Positions 63,355 to 64,000 of a DNA stretch of 64,000 bases are shown one piece after another. Made by a program: the position numbers and the translations under genes. Source of the DNA: Amycolatopsis methanolica 239 (GTDB lineage Bacteria; Actinomycetota; Actinomycetes; Mycobacteriales; Pseudonocardiaceae); NCBI RefSeq assembly GCF_000739085.1, contig NZ_CP009110.1:2790001-2854000 (forward strand). The letters are read 5' to 3'. Position 1 is the stretch's first letter. Each line of letters opens with the position of its first letter. Under the pieces are notes generated by a model. That model saw only the letters and a program-made list of their open reading frames with translations. It made no database searches and had not been told where the DNA came from.

Positions 63355-64000
63355 TCAATGAGTGAGAGGCGAGGGCGGCAGTGAGCGGGTGATGCCCCGC
63401 GCGGCAGCCATCAGGATGCCGGTGACGCCCCTGCTCTCGGCCGTGTTCGGCACGATGACCGACAGTGCCGCGACGATGCCGCCGCGGGCGTCCTTGACCG
63501 GCACCGCGACGCCGAGCGCTTCCTCGTGGATGTGGCCCGGGCACCAGGCGAAACCCTGCTTGCGGATGTCGGCGAGCGTGCTCCGCAGGCGGTCCGGGGT
63601 GGTGATCGTGTTCGCGGTGTAGGCCCGTAGCGGCCCGGCGAGCACGCGATCGCGCAGGTCGGCGGGCCCGTGGGCGAGCAGGACGAGCCCGGAGGAGGAC
63701 GCGTGCATCGGCAGCCGCCCGGCGATGCGGGTGTAGTTGATGACCGCCTTCGGCGCGGACAGGCGCTCCAGGAAGATCACCTCGTCGCCGTCGCGGACCC
63801 CGAGCTGCACGTGGTGCCCGACGACCGCGTGGACGTCCTCCATGAACGGCATCGCGGCGTCGCGGAGCGTGGCCGTGGGCGAGGCACGCAGGGCCAGCTC
63901 CCACATCCGCACGCCGATCCGCACCCGGCGGTCGTCGTCGCGGGTGAGCAGGCCGTGGCCGGTGAGCTCGGCGACCAGGCGGGACGCGGTCGCCAGGTGC
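63355..64000 (-). CDS. IclR-family transcriptional regulator (partial, 5' end beyond window)
   Basis: The C-terminal 215 residues of an IclR protein are present. The end of the winged helix (LATASRLVAELTGHGLLTRD) reaches the window edge. It is followed by VRMWELALRASPTATLRDAA, the effector domain with GRLPMHASSSGLVLLAHGPA and KQGFAWCPGHIHEEALGVAV, and a short tail ending SPLTH. It lies 71 nt upstream of the reductase-P450 pair in the same direction, so it probably regulates them. The HTH start is outside the window. Confidence 0.88.
   Translation of the reverse strand, partial: HLATASRLVAELTGHGLLTRDDDRRVRIGVRMWELALRASPTATLRDAAMPFMEDVHAVVGHHVQLGVRDGDEVIFLERLSAPKAVINYTRIAGRLPMHASSSGLVLLAHGPADLRDRVLAGPLRAYTANTITTPDRLRSTLADIRKQGFAWCPGHIHEEALGVAVPVKDARGGIVAALSVIVPNTAESRGVTGILMAAARGITRSLPPSPLTH

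Overview
The window is a GC-rich actinobacterial chromosome segment with GTG and TTG starts, 4-bp GTGA/ATGA gene overlaps and very high G/C at third codon positions. Protein resemblances and gene order point to the Pseudonocardiaceae (Amycolatopsis or a close relative). The genus is inferred.

Left part (1 to about 26,760) is core genome. It opens with the 3' end of a 5S rRNA and its terminator. It then follows the order known from Mycobacterium tuberculosis Rv1691-Rv1713: Arg/Gly-rich TPR protein, HAD phosphatase, small protein, tlyA, NAD kinase, recN, steA, steB/mctB, pyrG, Nudix hydrolase, xerD, parA-like, scpA, scpB, rluB, cmk, acyltransferase, der. Two blocks interrupt this order. Two decayed flavin/F420 oxidoreductase genes plus aroA sit between steB and pyrG. 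recQ, an ArsC-like gene and a KhtT/KhtU-type K+/H+ antiporter pair sit between rluB and cmk. A small ribbon-helix-helix-like gene lies between parA and scpA.

Middle part (26,900-37,000) holds the most distinctive locus: a 1,286-residue Pls/PosA-type single-module peptide synthetase (adenylation, carrier, six membrane segments, three C-terminal domains), translationally coupled to an M1 metallopeptidase. My hand-read adenylation code (D-A-E-S-I-G-T-V-V-K) looks lysine-like, so a cationic homopolymer such as epsilon-polylysine is a testable prediction. It is followed by a sugar ABC importer (xylF-xylG-xylH type) with its ROK repressor and a four-half-site operator array.

Right part (37,000-64,000) is accessory metabolism in small, often divergent units: gamma-glutamyltransferase with a LysR regulator; lysA plus a VOC protein; OsmC; a cytosolic BtuF-like binding protein; two amino acid/amine permeases around an IclR regulator and a copper amine oxidase; LysR, CitMHS and AtuA genes; a DinB2-like polymerase IV with a non-aromatic steric gate; a CGNR regulator beside a decayed EamA transporter; a quinone oxidoreductase with a MerR-type operator; a universal stress protein; an ABC exporter pair; and a CYP199A-like P450 with its own FMN/2Fe-2S reductase and an IclR regulator that runs off the window.

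No tRNA, CRISPR array, insertion sequence or prophage was seen. Three genes look broken by frameshift and/or deletion.
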